64,000 bases of DNA from Alteromonadaceae bacterium Bs31 (GTDB lineage: Bacteria > Pseudomonadota > Gammaproteobacteria > Pseudomonadales > Cellvibrionaceae), in NCBI GenBank assembly GCA_900177435.1, contig FXAI01000002.1, forward strand, positions 143,806 through 207,805. The letters run 5' to 3'. The position numbers and the translations under genes are program-made. Position 1 is the first letter of the stretch. Each line of letters begins with the position of its first letter. Below the pieces are notes generated by a model. The model ran no database searches. It had not been told where the DNA came from and saw only the letters and a program-made list of their open reading frames with translations. Shown in pieces: positions 48,320 through 58,355 of the stretch.

Positions 48320-49048
48320 CTAAAACGAACGCCCCAGGAATATACGAAACTGCTTGTCTGGAGTAGGCTCGGTTACTCCGAGCAGCACACTGCCGAAAAC
48401 AAACCAATGCTCGGCAAAGACCGTCGCAACGTAGGGGCCAAACTGATGCAGTTGATCACTTGCACCGCGCAAATCGTTCGTTAAGCCATAGACGCTGTAC
48501 ATATCGACACCAGCACTAACAGTAGAGCTAAACTTATGATCCAGCCTCGCACGCGTACTAAGCAGTATGCCATCACGCCCATCATCACCAAGCTCTTTCG
48601 CTGTAAGCAAGATTCCGCGCACGGTCGTTTTAGAGGATATTTTTAACTGGTTAGTAAAGTGCATTCCAGCCACTGCAGGACGATTGTCGTCACGCGCCCT
48701 GAGATCAAATCTTAATCCGTAAATCCACGATTTTGTATCGGGCGCTAACTGCCAGAACAATTCTCCCTGCACAAAATCAAAATCATTTGACTGCTCACTT
48801 GTTTTACGGGCTTGCATAACCATTCGCCACATCACATCACCGTTTACAGCCTGCTGATAATGTAGCCGCTGGGCATAGCGCTCGCTTTCATCGTCGTAGG
48901 CGAAACGATACTGGGCGGAGCGGTGCTCTTCCTTTACGGCAGGGCCAAATACGCCGCCTGTGGTTTGTGCATACGAGCTAAGAGATAGGTAACACGTACA
49001 CAAAACAACAAGGCACTTAAATATCGAACTTAAGTATTTAAAAGACAT
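48320..49048 (-). CDS. Small outer-membrane beta-barrel protein
   Basis: A 242-residue protein with a signal peptide (YLSSIFKCLVVLCTCYLSLS SYA, cleavage about residue 27). The mature part alternates polar and hydrophobic residues in about ten strands (VMWRMVMQARKTSEQSNDFD, WIYGLRFDLRARDDNRPAVA, KISSKTTVRGILLTAKE, KFSSTVSAGVDMYSVYGL) and ends in a terminal strand closing on Phe (KQFRIFLGRSF), the usual outer-membrane signal. The family is not recognised. Possible porin or adhesin-like barrel. Confidence 0.6.
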   Translation of the reverse strand: MSFKYLSSIFKCLVVLCTCYLSLSSYAQTTGGVFGPAVKEEHRSAQYRFAYDDESERYAQRLHYQQAVNGDVMWRMVMQARKTSEQSNDFDFVQGELFWQLAPDTKSWIYGLRFDLRARDDNRPAVAGMHFTNQLKISSKTTVRGILLTAKELGDDGRDGILLSTRARLDHKFSSTVSAGVDMYSVYGLTNDLRGASDQLHQFGPYVATVFAEHWFVFGSVLLGVTEPTPDKQFRIFLGRSF

Positions 49049-49380
49049 AATATATTCTGAATTGAAAAACGCTGAGAATACAGCACAGATTCAATCTTTG
49101 CTATCAAGTCATCAAACGAGAATAGAAGCTGTTTATACTTATGGCGCACTAATCAGGGTATCTTACCAATCGAGAGCAATTCATCTAAGATTAAGCACCT
49201 AGCTTATTGAAATATCGGAATAATAGTGGAATTTAGATAAATAGTGGTCGGGCCTTTCTCTGACATTCACCTACCGCTTCTCCCACGCTTTAAGCGCTCG
49301 GCTTACCGTAGAATACTAAAACCATAGGCTTCACCCACCATGGCGAAAATGTAGTGAGCACTCAACTGGGCCTACCCCCG

Positions 49381-49507
49381 CTTGGGTAGTTTTCAACATA
49401 ATGAATCAGTGGTTTTGCTGTTGCCAGTTTTTGAGGTTTCAGGGTATCGTTTCCTGAGCTTTTGGCAAATATTTCCCACTGTTGAGATTATGTCAAAGGT
49501 AAGGTTT
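49381..49507. repeat. Dispersed repeat, copy 1
   Basis: About 125 bp nearly identical to 51577-51700: CAACATAATGAATCAGTGG, then TTGCCAGTTTTTGAGGTTTC, then GTTGAGATTATGTCAAAGGT. The first 37 bp match the 3' end of the IS110 transposase gene at 60,833. Confidence 0.85.
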
Positions 49508-49830
49508 GACCCCCCTTCTTTTCAAGCTAAGCGAGGCTGTAAAAATAAGACTTACATGCATAATATTCAATGCTTAACGGTGTTTTTAAACTGCATATTG
49601 TTTTAGGGCCAGCACCCAGAGCGAGTAAATGGGTGGTATTTATTAGTGTATGCCAATGCATGTCACTGGGTGAGTTACAGGGATTATTACACATGGCGAT
49701 GGTAATTTTTACCTGGAACTCAACGAGAAACCGCTATATAACGGCAAGAGCTTTATTTAGGGAAGCCCCGCATATCACCAAAACGATCGTTATAGTAAAT
49801 TCACGAAGTAACAGCTTACGGAAGAGATCG

Positions 49831-50796
49831 ATGAAAATCATATTGGTTTTACTCACACTTATTCTTGTCTTACCGGCATACGCACAAATTATCAAACCTG
49901 TTAACCCAAGCATTCGCCCTCCATTTAAGTGGCGGTTTGTTGAGACAATCGACTACAGAAATGCCCACTTTGCGTTTTACAAAACCGGTAGCGACGGCAC
50001 CACTCACGTTTATCATAGTCGCATTACCGACAAAAACCCTCCCGTAAAAGCGGCTAGCCCCCATATTGTTGAAAGCTTTCCACCTAGGGACCATTCCACG
50101 GGCAATTTCGATGAGTTTATGGGCATTGACGTATCACCTAACAATGACATCTTAATTATTACCACGGTTGAAGAGGCACCGACCTTTATAGACCGGTATA
50201 TTCGTTTTTATAATTTACATGATGGCAGCTATATTACGCTGATAAATGAGCACCGATTTGATAGCTTAAACAAGCACACGCATTCATCATCGAGCTTTGC
50301 GGCGTATGTCCAACGCGAGCTGGACATGGGTGTTTATCCAGAGTTTATAGACAAATATGATTACGCCGTTGATGCTGAGGATAGCCCCATGCTCATCAGC
50401 TACGTATGGAATACCGATGATACCATTAGTATTACCTATAACTTAACGGTAAGAGGAAGGTACGATGATGATGACATGGGCGTTATTGGAAGCGATAACT
50501 TCACTATTAATTTTACTATTCCGACCACGCTGAACTCCACTGCAGTTATTGAATCCTATGAAGGTAGCGGAAAAACGCGCGCTTACACTTCACTAAACTA
50601 CAGCCTGTCTAAAACCCTCGGCAGTAATAGCTACGCAACCCTTAATGGTCACGAAATTAGTTTCTTCGACTGGCGATTGGAGTACGACATTTTTACGGGT
50701 TTTATCTCTCTCGAACCGAGTTATCAGCCGCGTTCTATTGAAGGCGTTGAAGGCATTGAAGGCAAAATTAAGCGTTGGTTGTTAGTGCGGCATTGA
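49831..50796 (+). CDS. Secreted protein, unknown, repeat-flanked
   Basis: A 321-residue protein from the ATG at 49831, placed after GGAAGAG and opening a signal peptide (MKIILVLLTLILVLPAYA). Longer in-frame starts (49570) run through the upstream repeat area and are unlikely. The mature part is rich in Asp/Tyr/Thr with a calcium-binding-like DDDDMG stretch and an IEGVEGIEG end before a basic tail. I do not recognise the family. It lies between two copies of the dispersed repeat, so it may be part of an acquired segment. Confidence 0.6.
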   Translation: MKIILVLLTLILVLPAYAQIIKPVNPSIRPPFKWRFVETIDYRNAHFAFYKTGSDGTTHVYHSRITDKNPPVKAASPHIVESFPPRDHSTGNFDEFMGIDVSPNNDILIITTVEEAPTFIDRYIRFYNLHDGSYITLINEHRFDSLNKHTHSSSSFAAYVQRELDMGVYPEFIDKYDYAVDAEDSPMLISYVWNTDDTISITYNLTVRGRYDDDDMGVIGSDNFTINFTIPTTLNSTAVIESYEGSGKTRAYTSLNYSLSKTLGSNSYATLNGHEISFFDWRLEYDIFTGFISLEPSYQPRSIEGVEGIEGKIKRWLLVRH

Positions 50797-50962
50797 ACTG
50801 GAAAAATAGAGAGCTGGGCATGTACATCGCCTGCAAATTTTTGCCAGAAGTGCAACATTCAAACTCTAGCGGAAGCTTGATTGGACACTAACACTTGTCT
50901 ACTATTTACTGTTTCTGTATATACACATATACATACACATTCAAACGATCAAGGACCTACAA

Positions 50963-51439
50963 GTGCATTTGTGTAAGAAAAAAATTTGGATGACACTTGG
51001 GGCTTTAACTGTTATTGCTTTTACAATACTAATTTGGGTGATGATTTCTGGAGACACATGTTTACAGGGCAAGCTAGGAGGGTTGTCTCATAAATCCATT
51101 AGTGGCAATAATAACTTTTTTTACGCTTGCCAAGGGCGTGTTTATATTAAAGATGCTGCTCCATATGAGTACATTCACGTGCCGGCAGAGTCTCCCGCCA
51201 CTTTAAAAGCTTTAGTAGGGATATTTGCGATTGGTCGTGGTGGTGTGTATTACGTTGCTGAAATTGGAAATGACTTGTGGGGTGGGAATGAGTTACGGAC
51301 TATATATAACGCAGATAAAGCTACTTTTGAAGTTACAGAAAAGCGAAGCGCTCGTGACAAAAACTATGAATATAGTGTCAATATTTACGGTGAATTAAAA
51401 GTAACTCCTATTAATACAGGATTAGAAATAAAGCATTAA
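50963..51439 (+). CDS. DKNYY-like membrane-anchored protein
   Basis: A 158-residue protein with a GTG start. It has one N-terminal membrane helix (MTLGALTVIAFTILIWVMIS), then an exported domain with ADKATFEVTEKRSARDKNYE. The D-K-N-Y-E-Y segment and spacing suggest the DKNYY repeat group of unknown function. Cysteines at about 34 and 56 may pair. The exact start lacks a strong ribosome binding site (GGACC). It also lies between the two dispersed repeats. Confidence 0.5.
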   Translation: MHLCKKKIWMTLGALTVIAFTILIWVMISGDTCLQGKLGGLSHKSISGNNNFFYACQGRVYIKDAAPYEYIHVPAESPATLKALVGIFAIGRGGVYYVAEIGNDLWGGNELRTIYNADKATFEVTEKRSARDKNYEYSVNIYGELKVTPINTGLEIKH

Positions 51440-51576
51440 AGGAACCTTCAAGAGGATATAAGCGTCATCCTATTAGGCCCCTTCATAATTTCCGTCTACA
51501 GCGTGCTTTTCAAAAAGGACAATCGGGGTCAGACAATGGGTGACCCTATTTTGCAACCCAAACAGGGCCTACACCA

Positions 51577-51700
51577 GCTTGGGACTTTTCAACATAATGA
51601 ATCAGTGGTTGTGCCGTTGCCAGTTTTTGAGGTTTCAGGGTATCGTTTCCTGAGCTTTTAGTAAATATTTCCCACTGTTGAGATTATGTCAAAGGTAAGG
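51577..51700. repeat. Dispersed repeat, copy 2
   Basis: Near-identical to 49381-49507 with about ten differences. It is preceded by GGGGTCAGAC-AATGGGTGACCC at 51,525, itself a variant of the element flanking the RHS toxins. Confidence 0.85.
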
Positions 51701-51937
51701 TCTGCCCACCTTCCTTTGGACCCCTTCCTTTTTCATTTTGGTCAGTCGTTGCCGCAAAAGTAACGGCAGTTTTAACGGCTCTTTTTTAAGTGGCCGCCCA
51801 AATTTTTCAACGACCCCTCTGACCTCTTTTAAAAACAACTTTTAGTCTTTTTGCATAATGAATTTGACGACTAGCTCTCATAAACTTTTTAATTAAATTG
51901 CTAGGGTTCTTGCAGTTTAGAAAAATAGGAGTAAAGT

Positions 51938-54900
51938 ATGAACTTTATTAAGCTCACTAGTAAATGTTACCGATTCCTTACCGTTTTTCTGCTATTTATA
52001 GGTATGCATACGAATGCAGATGTTAGCGTTATAGCTCCCGAAAAACACCCAAATTTGTTTTTTAATAGTGCTGAAATATCTGCTTTACGAAAGGCGATTA
52101 TTCAGGACAGAAGCCCGGCTTACGCTGTCGCGACTTACGATTCGATAAAAAATGTTGCCGCTGTTCACAAGCCTAGTAATTTGAATTCCCTGCCATGGCC
52201 AGAAAATTACAATGCTGGGCGTTTGGCTACTCATAGCAACATGAAAGCCAACTTCAGCTATATGCTAGAGCCCACCCAGGCAAAAGCGCAGGCCTTGCGC
52301 GCAGCGCTGTTGAGTTGGACTAGCGACCCTAATAGAGGTTGGTCTCACGATGTGCAAGGTGCAGGGCATGCGCATTTTGCCCTCGCCTGGATGTATGACT
52401 TGATTTATAACGCAGGCGTTTTAAGCGATGGTGAAAAAGCCAGTATTGATGATTTCTTTAGTGATATTTCCCGTTTTGTGGCATTCAGTAATCAAGCCTG
52501 GACCAACAGCACTCGCCACAATGTTAACCAGGAGGGTTCCTATCGCGAATCCTATGAAAATTGGTGGCAACTGGATTTTCATGCGGGGATTGTTTTTGCC
52601 CTGGTCTCGCACGACCAATCTGCAGTTGATCGAATATTTAAAACCAGTGTACCGGAAGATTACTTTTATCAAGACATTACACAATTTGCGCCGGATACGC
52701 GTGACCTGAAAAACATGATTAATGGCCTTGTGTATCCGAGTGGTTACAATTTTGATGGCTACCATCGCGCATACACTTTTGAGGGGCAACACTACCATTT
52801 TTATTCTTTACTGCCCGCAGCCCTGGGTGCTGAAGCCGCAATTCACAATGGCTTTGATGCATGGTCTTACAAAGATAACGCCTTATTGCGCAGTTTCAAA
52901 GTTGGCGCGTCCTGGGCCGAAACAGCCAGGCGCGGCGAGTTTATCCATAATTGGCTACCTTATTTTTGGGTAGCGCACCGCCGTTACCCAAGCGATAGCG
53001 TCATCAGCGAAGCTGTTGCCAAACCATCTGCACGCAGCGATTTAAAGTGGATATTTGATACCACCTTGCCGCTTTGGGGAGTATTAGGTGATGTATACCC
53101 CGAAGGCGCTATTGGTGGCGGGAATTCCAGTGGCAGTTCCTCATCCAGTACAAGTTCCAGTAGCAGCACGTCTTCTAGCAGCAGTTCCAGCAATTCAAGC
53201 AGTAGCTCTAGTTCGTCGAGCAGTAGTTCCGGTAGCAGCTCATCGTCCAGCGCTAGCTCAGGTGGTGGAGAGATCCCTGGGGCAGACAGCCTCGTGTTGG
53301 CAACAGACGGTTATGTTTTTGACGGCTCCATAAGTAATGCCGTGGTTTTGCCGCACAATAGCACCTACGAAGTAAGTGAAGGGACCTTGTCGTTTGCGGT
53401 TAAGCCGACTTCCATTGTGGGCGAGCGTCGCGGATTGTTTTCCAAGGACTCTGCGTACTATGACGATGGTGGGCACATATCAGTTTTTATAGTCGGCACC
53501 GATCTGTTAGTGCGCTCTCAAGGCCTGAGCACCCAATCGGAAGTGACTGCAGTGGGTGTATTCGAATCAGGTGTGGAAACCCATGTGGCTCTTACCCTGG
53601 GTGATGCGGGCTTGCGTATTTATATTGATGGGCTTATTGAGGCTAGCGATCCCTCATGGACTGGCGCACTTGTTGGGAATAAGGAGCCAATTGTTATTGG
53701 AGCAAACCAATGGGCCAGTGGTGATCAGGTTGCAGATCACATTATTGAGCCTTTTACCGGTGAAATTGGTTCTGTCTATTTACACTCGGAGCAACTGGAT
53801 GACGCGGATATCGCATGGCTCGCAAATCACGATGGCTCAAGCTCATCGAGCAGTAGTTCCAGTTCGAGCTCATCTACCAGTAGTTCAAGTTCAAGTTCAA
53901 GCTCAAGCTCAAGCAGTAGCTCAAGTTCCAGTAGTAGCTCATCATCCAGCTCTAGCTCGGGTGGTGGAGAGATACCCGGGGCAGACAGTCTCGTGTTGGC
54001 AACAGACAGTTTTGTTTTTGACGGCTCCATAAGTAATGCCGTGGTTTTGCCGCACAATAGCACCTACGAAGTAGATGAAGGAACCTTGTCGTTTGCGGTT
54101 ACGCCTACTTCCATTGTGGGCGTGCGTCGCGGATTGTTTTCCAAAGACTCTGCGTACTATGACGATGGTGGGCACTTATCAATTTTTATAGTCGGCACCG
54201 ATCTGTTAGTACGCTCTCAAGGCCTGAGTAACCAATCGGAAGTGACTGCAGTGGGTGTATTCGAATCAGGCGTGGAAACCCATGTGGCTCTTACCCTGGG
54301 TGATGCGGGCTTGCGTATTTATATTGATGGGCTTATTGAGGCTAACGATCTCTCATGGACTGGCGCACTTGTTGGGAATAAGGAGCCTGTTGTTATTGGA
54401 GCAAACCAATGGGCCAGTGGTGACCAGGTAGCAGATCACATTATTGAGCCTTTTACCGGTGAAATTGGTTCTGTCCATTTATATTCAGAGCAACTGGATG
54501 AAGCGGATATCGCATGGCTCGCAAATCAGTATGGCTCAAGCTCATCGAGCGGTAGTTCAAGTTCAAGCAGTAGCTCAGGTTCATCATCGAGCAGCAGTTC
54601 CAGTTCGAGCTCATCTAGCAGTAGTTCAAGTTCAAGCTCAAGTTCAAGCAGTAGCTCAAGTTCGTCGAGCAGTAGTTCCGGCTCGAGTTCCGCTACCAGT
54701 AGCTCAAGCGGTGGTTCAAATCATTTACTTACTTTACGAGCCGAACATCAAGGCCAATCTGGCTATGTTTATTGGAATATCAATCATTCCGACGAGAGCT
54801 ATATGGGCGCATTTTTGATTCCTCGCGAGCCCTCGGGTGATCATCCAGAAGACACCTTTTTCTACAACGATAACCCAACCATTGCGGTCAAAGGTTCCTA

Positions 54901-55963
54901 CAAAATGTTTATGCGCGGCAGATACGGCAGCAACCGCTACGCAGGCGTTGCGGAGTTAAACATTCCATCGAGCCTGTCGAAGTCAGACAACCTTGATGAT
55001 TTACCCATTGCTACCGTCTCACAGAATTTTTACTGGCCCTACCCGGATCTCTGGGAGGACTCCAGTTTCACTTCTGGCGCATTTAACGGCTTGCTCATTG
55101 GCGGTATGTGCGTTGTAAATGACAGGCTTGTCGGCACGCTTTATGGAATGTACGTAGGCGACACCTCCATGGCACCTATTTGGGTGTTGGATAACACAGA
55201 GCTAAACGGGCAAGGTATTCGCGGTATGTGGGACAGCCCCGATATCGATGGCTCCCATTACGCCGGTTGGATATCACCCGTTCCACAAGAGTACCAACAA
55301 GCGCTTCGAGGTAGCCACCTATTTGGCATGTCACAAGGAAACGCGCGCTCTCTAAATTTCCGTGGCTCGAATGGGCCGTCTTTGTTCACTTATAATTTTG
55401 ATACTGCCGATTCCATTACCAGTAATTCTCCTCCTGCCAATGGCAGTAAGCTCGATCTCAACCGGTTTATGGACTTTGGCATCTACGAACTTTCGCCAGA
55501 CCAGAATGCCCCTGGGTCTATTTGGACCAACATCTCCGAAGCCTACTACGGTTTCATTGTACCCGGCACCCGAACTTATGCCGTGTTTGGTTACTCCGGC
55601 GGCCATAGCTCGGGAGTGTCTTATGGAGATGCTTCGTGGCTAGGTGTGAAATCCTACTACGCTAATGACCGCTCCGATTACGACAGTCACTACTGGTTAT
55701 TCGACCTGGATGAAATTTTGGCAGCTTCCAGCCCCGGTGCACCCAAGCCCTATGAGCATGGCGCCATTGACAACCAGTTTAACACCAACGGACAACCTTT
55801 CTCCGCGCCTTACGCCGGCTTTATTCGCGGTGGCTCTTACGACACGGAGAATAGAATTCTCTACTTAGTGGCCCACGACGCCGAACCCAGAAGCCATAGG
55901 AATTCCGAGAGTGATTTGTCGATTATCATCGCTTACGATTTGAGTGCCGTTGCATCCGAATAG
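51938..55963 (+). CDS. Modular secreted lyase-like protein: alginate-lyase-like, LamG, LamG, propeller-like domain
   Basis: A 1341-residue exported protein with AGGAG before the ATG and a signal peptide ending near T-N-A-D. Residues about 28-385 form an (alpha/alpha) toroid resembling alginate lyases: HPNLFFNSAEISALRKAI, then NSTRHNVNQEGSYRESYENW, then YPSGYNFDGYHRAYTFEG, with YHFYSL echoing the lyase Tyr-His pair. After a Ser linker (about 390-440) come two almost identical LamG-like domains (about 441-629 and 674-863), separated and followed by Ser linkers. The last 410 residues (GAFLIPREPSG, YAGVAELNIPSSLS, YWLFDLDEIL) are homologous to the first domain of the downstream gene. It is probably an enzyme for an acidic polysaccharide. 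Catalytic residues are not proven. Confidence 0.78.
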   Translation: MNFIKLTSKCYRFLTVFLLFIGMHTNADVSVIAPEKHPNLFFNSAEISALRKAIIQDRSPAYAVATYDSIKNVAAVHKPSNLNSLPWPENYNAGRLATHSNMKANFSYMLEPTQAKAQALRAALLSWTSDPNRGWSHDVQGAGHAHFALAWMYDLIYNAGVLSDGEKASIDDFFSDISRFVAFSNQAWTNSTRHNVNQEGSYRESYENWWQLDFHAGIVFALVSHDQSAVDRIFKTSVPEDYFYQDITQFAPDTRDLKNMINGLVYPSGYNFDGYHRAYTFEGQHYHFYSLLPAALGAEAAIHNGFDAWSYKDNALLRSFKVGASWAETARRGEFIHNWLPYFWVAHRRYPSDSVISEAVAKPSARSDLKWIFDTTLPLWGVLGDVYPEGAIGGGNSSGSSSSSTSSSSSTSSSSSSSNSSSSSSSSSSSSGSSSSSSASSGGGEIPGADSLVLATDGYVFDGSISNAVVLPHNSTYEVSEGTLSFAVKPTSIVGERRGLFSKDSAYYDDGGHISVFIVGTDLLVRSQGLSTQSEVTAVGVFESGVETHVALTLGDAGLRIYIDGLIEASDPSWTGALVGNKEPIVIGANQWASGDQVADHIIEPFTGEIGSVYLHSEQLDDADIAWLANHDGSSSSSSSSSSSSSTSSSSSSSSSSSSSSSSSSSSSSSSSSSGGGEIPGADSLVLATDSFVFDGSISNAVVLPHNSTYEVDEGTLSFAVTPTSIVGVRRGLFSKDSAYYDDGGHLSIFIVGTDLLVRSQGLSNQSEVTAVGVFESGVETHVALTLGDAGLRIYIDGLIEANDLSWTGALVGNKEPVVIGANQWASGDQVADHIIEPFTGEIGSVHLYSEQLDEADIAWLANQYGSSSSSGSSSSSSSSGSSSSSSSSSSSSSSSSSSSSSSSSSSSSSSSSSGSSSATSSSSGGSNHLLTLRAEHQGQSGYVYWNINHSDESYMGAFLIPREPSGDHPEDTFFYNDNPTIAVKGSYKMFMRGRYGSNRYAGVAELNIPSSLSKSDNLDDLPIATVSQNFYWPYPDLWEDSSFTSGAFNGLLIGGMCVVNDRLVGTLYGMYVGDTSMAPIWVLDNTELNGQGIRGMWDSPDIDGSHYAGWISPVPQEYQQALRGSHLFGMSQGNARSLNFRGSNGPSLFTYNFDTADSITSNSPPANGSKLDLNRFMDFGIYELSPDQNAPGSIWTNISEAYYGFIVPGTRTYAVFGYSGGHSSGVSYGDASWLGVKSYYANDRSDYDSHYWLFDLDEILAASSPGAPKPYEHGAIDNQFNTNGQPFSAPYAGFIRGGSYDTENRILYLVAHDAEPRSHRNSESDLSIIIAYDLSAVASE

Positions 55964-55972
55964 TTTGCTTCC

Positions 55973-56006
55973 CACTTGGTACCCATTCATGAATGGGTAC
56001 CAAGTG
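55973..56006 (+). terminator. Perfect 34-bp palindrome after gene A
   Basis: Arms of 17 bp (55973-55989 and 55990-56006, CACTTGGTACCCATTCA and its complement) without loop bases, starting 10 bp after the stop codon. It forms a very stable hairpin but lacks a T-run. Confidence 0.6.
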
Positions 56007-56422
56007 CCATTATAAAATGTTGGTGAACGACCAGCCTTTGATGTGAAAAAAACAAAAGTTTCGTTGCGTAAATAAATTGGTTATTTGTACTTGTAACTCC
56101 GTAGATAAATCATTGTATCTGCTCAGAATTTTTTTTGCCAAATGACGCGTTGTTCACTTTCTTCTGTGGCTTGGTATTTCGTGAATAGGTTCACTGAATT
56201 TACGTATCCGCTTGTTGGTTTTTGTGACACCGTTCACCAGCCAGGTTTTAGTGTTACTTTAGTATCAAATTTTTATTCCTTTCTACAACTGCCATTCGGA
56301 CGGATTTCCAGCATAGAAATCGGACTTCACTTTTCGAAGAAGGGTTTTTTGGATTACCGCTTACATAGTCTTACCTATACGTAAACGTAAACCTCTACCC
56401 CGATAATTGGAGATATTGCATT

Positions 56423-58303
56423 ATGAAGTTTTTAACAATGGTAAGTATTTATACTTTGCTAGTTGGCATAATTGTCGCGGACAATGCGAGAAGTAATCCT
56501 TTGGATCTGCCGTTGTACGATCCCTCGAATATCCAATACCAGGGTGCTTTCCTGGTTCCCGACGGCGGTAGGGATTTGGGTAACGGTATTTATTTAACCG
56601 GTCTGCAATACGGAATACAAGGCTATGGTGCATTTGCTTACAATCCTGACGGAGATGGCGGAAAGGGTTCGCTTTTTCTGGCTGCCGGCCTTGTGGCAGG
56701 TAATCCAAACGAGCCTGTGATCTGCGAGATCAGTATTCCTGAACTTAAGACGTCAAATTATAATCGAGCAACCCTGGTTCAGGATTGTGAATTACTGGGC
56801 GGGACTCTGGGCAATTTTCCAAACGGTCACTCTGGGGCTAATGGCACTGCTGCCACAGGAATGCTTTATAAAGATGGATACCTCTATTTTACCGCTGCCG
56901 GTGTTTATCGTGGAGATACTCAGTCGACGACATTGTTTCGCCGAAGTGCGGACCTTTCAGACAATAACGTTGATGGCCCGTACTCGGTGGTGAGCTCTAC
57001 CTTAAATCAACGGGCAATGGGCAATGGGATGGGATGTCCGATACCAGAAAACTGGCAGGAGACTTTCGGTGGAGCCACCCTAATGGGTGGCGGTGGACAT
57101 GGTTTGTCCTTGCTGTATGGCGTAAATTACGGACCTGGTTTTTGGGTCATCAATCACAACGATGTGGAGGGCCTTGCTGATTACGGCAACGTGCCAGGCA
57201 CCTCCATTCTGAGACATACCAGCGGGGCTATAGCCGATGGCGGGACCTACCCCTACATGGGAAACAACCCTGATGCCTTCTTCTCAGGTATTTCTATGCA
57301 CCGCGGAACTGTCATGCTGCCTGATTACAGGACTGTCCTTGCCTACGGTCCATGGGCTGCCAATACTGTCTATGACTCCGGTGGGGTGATCTCGGGGTAT
57401 CAGCGACCCATTTCACTTAGCACGGTATATGACCGGTTCTTGTTGTACGATGCGCGAGACCTTAAAGACGCTTTTGACGGGGTTGTCTCCGATGAAGAAG
57501 GCATCCTGCCCTATGCTGTCCATGACATGGACTTCAGCTTTGATAATGATTCGTACGTCCGGTCCGACCGTGGTGCTATTTGGGATGTAGACAACAGGCG
57601 GCTTTTTGTCGTTGAGGACAATGGCGGCGGTGGCAGCTTACCTATAGTTCATGTTTTAAAGTTCACCAATAGTTCTGATGGTGCGCCGGACACCATTGCG
57701 CCTGATGCAATTAACGATCTTGCTGCATTTGAAGGTAGCTCCCATGGTGAGATTAACCTAACCTGGACCGCCACCGGTGATGACGGCGTTTCCGGCAAGG
57801 CCAGCAGCTACGACATCCGTTACAGCTCTTCGCCAATCGATTCATCAAATTTTGGATCTGCCCAGGAAGTATTTGGAGAGACTGCCCCTGCCGATTCAGG
57901 AACTGACGAATCATTTACCGTTGGGGGGCTCACTGCAGGAGCCGTTTATTATTTTGCTATTAAGGTGAGTGACGGTGTTAACTCGAGCGAGGTCTCAAAT
58001 TCCCCCTCTGCAACTGCGACCTTTGTTGTAAATGGCAGTTCGAGCAGCAGTAGTTCATCATCAAGTAGCTCGTCATCAAGCAGTTCGTCGTCAAGCAGCT
58101 CGTCCTCAAGCAGTTCATCCTCAAGCGCGGCGTCCTCTTCAGGCTCGTCAGGAAATGGTGGAGATTCCGGTGGCGGCAGTATCGATCTCGCCCTGCTTGT
58201 GCTGTTATCTCTCATTGGTAGTCTGAAAGCCATTTTCACCCGACAAAATTGGTGCCTTAAATGGAGAAAAATGAAAATTTTGTCGATCGCTTACTGGCGG
58301 TGA
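56423..58303 (+). CDS. Secreted propeller-like, FN3 protein with C-terminal sorting helix
   Basis: A 626-residue exported protein (GGAG before the ATG; signal near VADNARS). Residues about 25-410 are homologous to the C-terminal domain of the previous gene (YQGAFLVPDGGRDLGNGIYL, VICEISIPELK, GGATLMGGGGHGLSLLYGVN, FLLYDARDLKDAF) and probably form a beta-propeller-type sugar-binding or lyase module. A fibronectin type III domain follows (about 420-535). Then come a Ser linker (about 537-575) and a C-terminal GGGSIDLALLVLLSLIGS helix with Lys/Arg after it, shaped like a GlyGly-CTERM signal for rhombosortase processing. The same tail ends the next gene. It is probably surface exposed after sorting. 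Substrate unknown. Confidence 0.72.
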   Translation: MKFLTMVSIYTLLVGIIVADNARSNPLDLPLYDPSNIQYQGAFLVPDGGRDLGNGIYLTGLQYGIQGYGAFAYNPDGDGGKGSLFLAAGLVAGNPNEPVICEISIPELKTSNYNRATLVQDCELLGGTLGNFPNGHSGANGTAATGMLYKDGYLYFTAAGVYRGDTQSTTLFRRSADLSDNNVDGPYSVVSSTLNQRAMGNGMGCPIPENWQETFGGATLMGGGGHGLSLLYGVNYGPGFWVINHNDVEGLADYGNVPGTSILRHTSGAIADGGTYPYMGNNPDAFFSGISMHRGTVMLPDYRTVLAYGPWAANTVYDSGGVISGYQRPISLSTVYDRFLLYDARDLKDAFDGVVSDEEGILPYAVHDMDFSFDNDSYVRSDRGAIWDVDNRRLFVVEDNGGGGSLPIVHVLKFTNSSDGAPDTIAPDAINDLAAFEGSSHGEINLTWTATGDDGVSGKASSYDIRYSSSPIDSSNFGSAQEVFGETAPADSGTDESFTVGGLTAGAVYYFAIKVSDGVNSSEVSNSPSATATFVVNGSSSSSSSSSSSSSSSSSSSSSSSSSSSSSSAASSSGSSGNGGDSGGGSIDLALLVLLSLIGSLKAIFTRQNWCLKWRKMKILSIAYWR

Positions 58304-58355
58304 TTGAAAACGACATTGTTCCCTTGTCTCAAACAACCATAACGGGGAGAGAGCA

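Noticed and set aside
53088..54818. Overlapping frames rich in Val/Ala/Gln or Glu/Leu inside the Ser-linker gene
   Set aside because: They are other-frame readings of the serine codon repeats.
56142..56384. 80-codon plus-strand frame in the gap before gene B
   Set aside because: No ribosome binding site, irregular composition, no recognisable feature.
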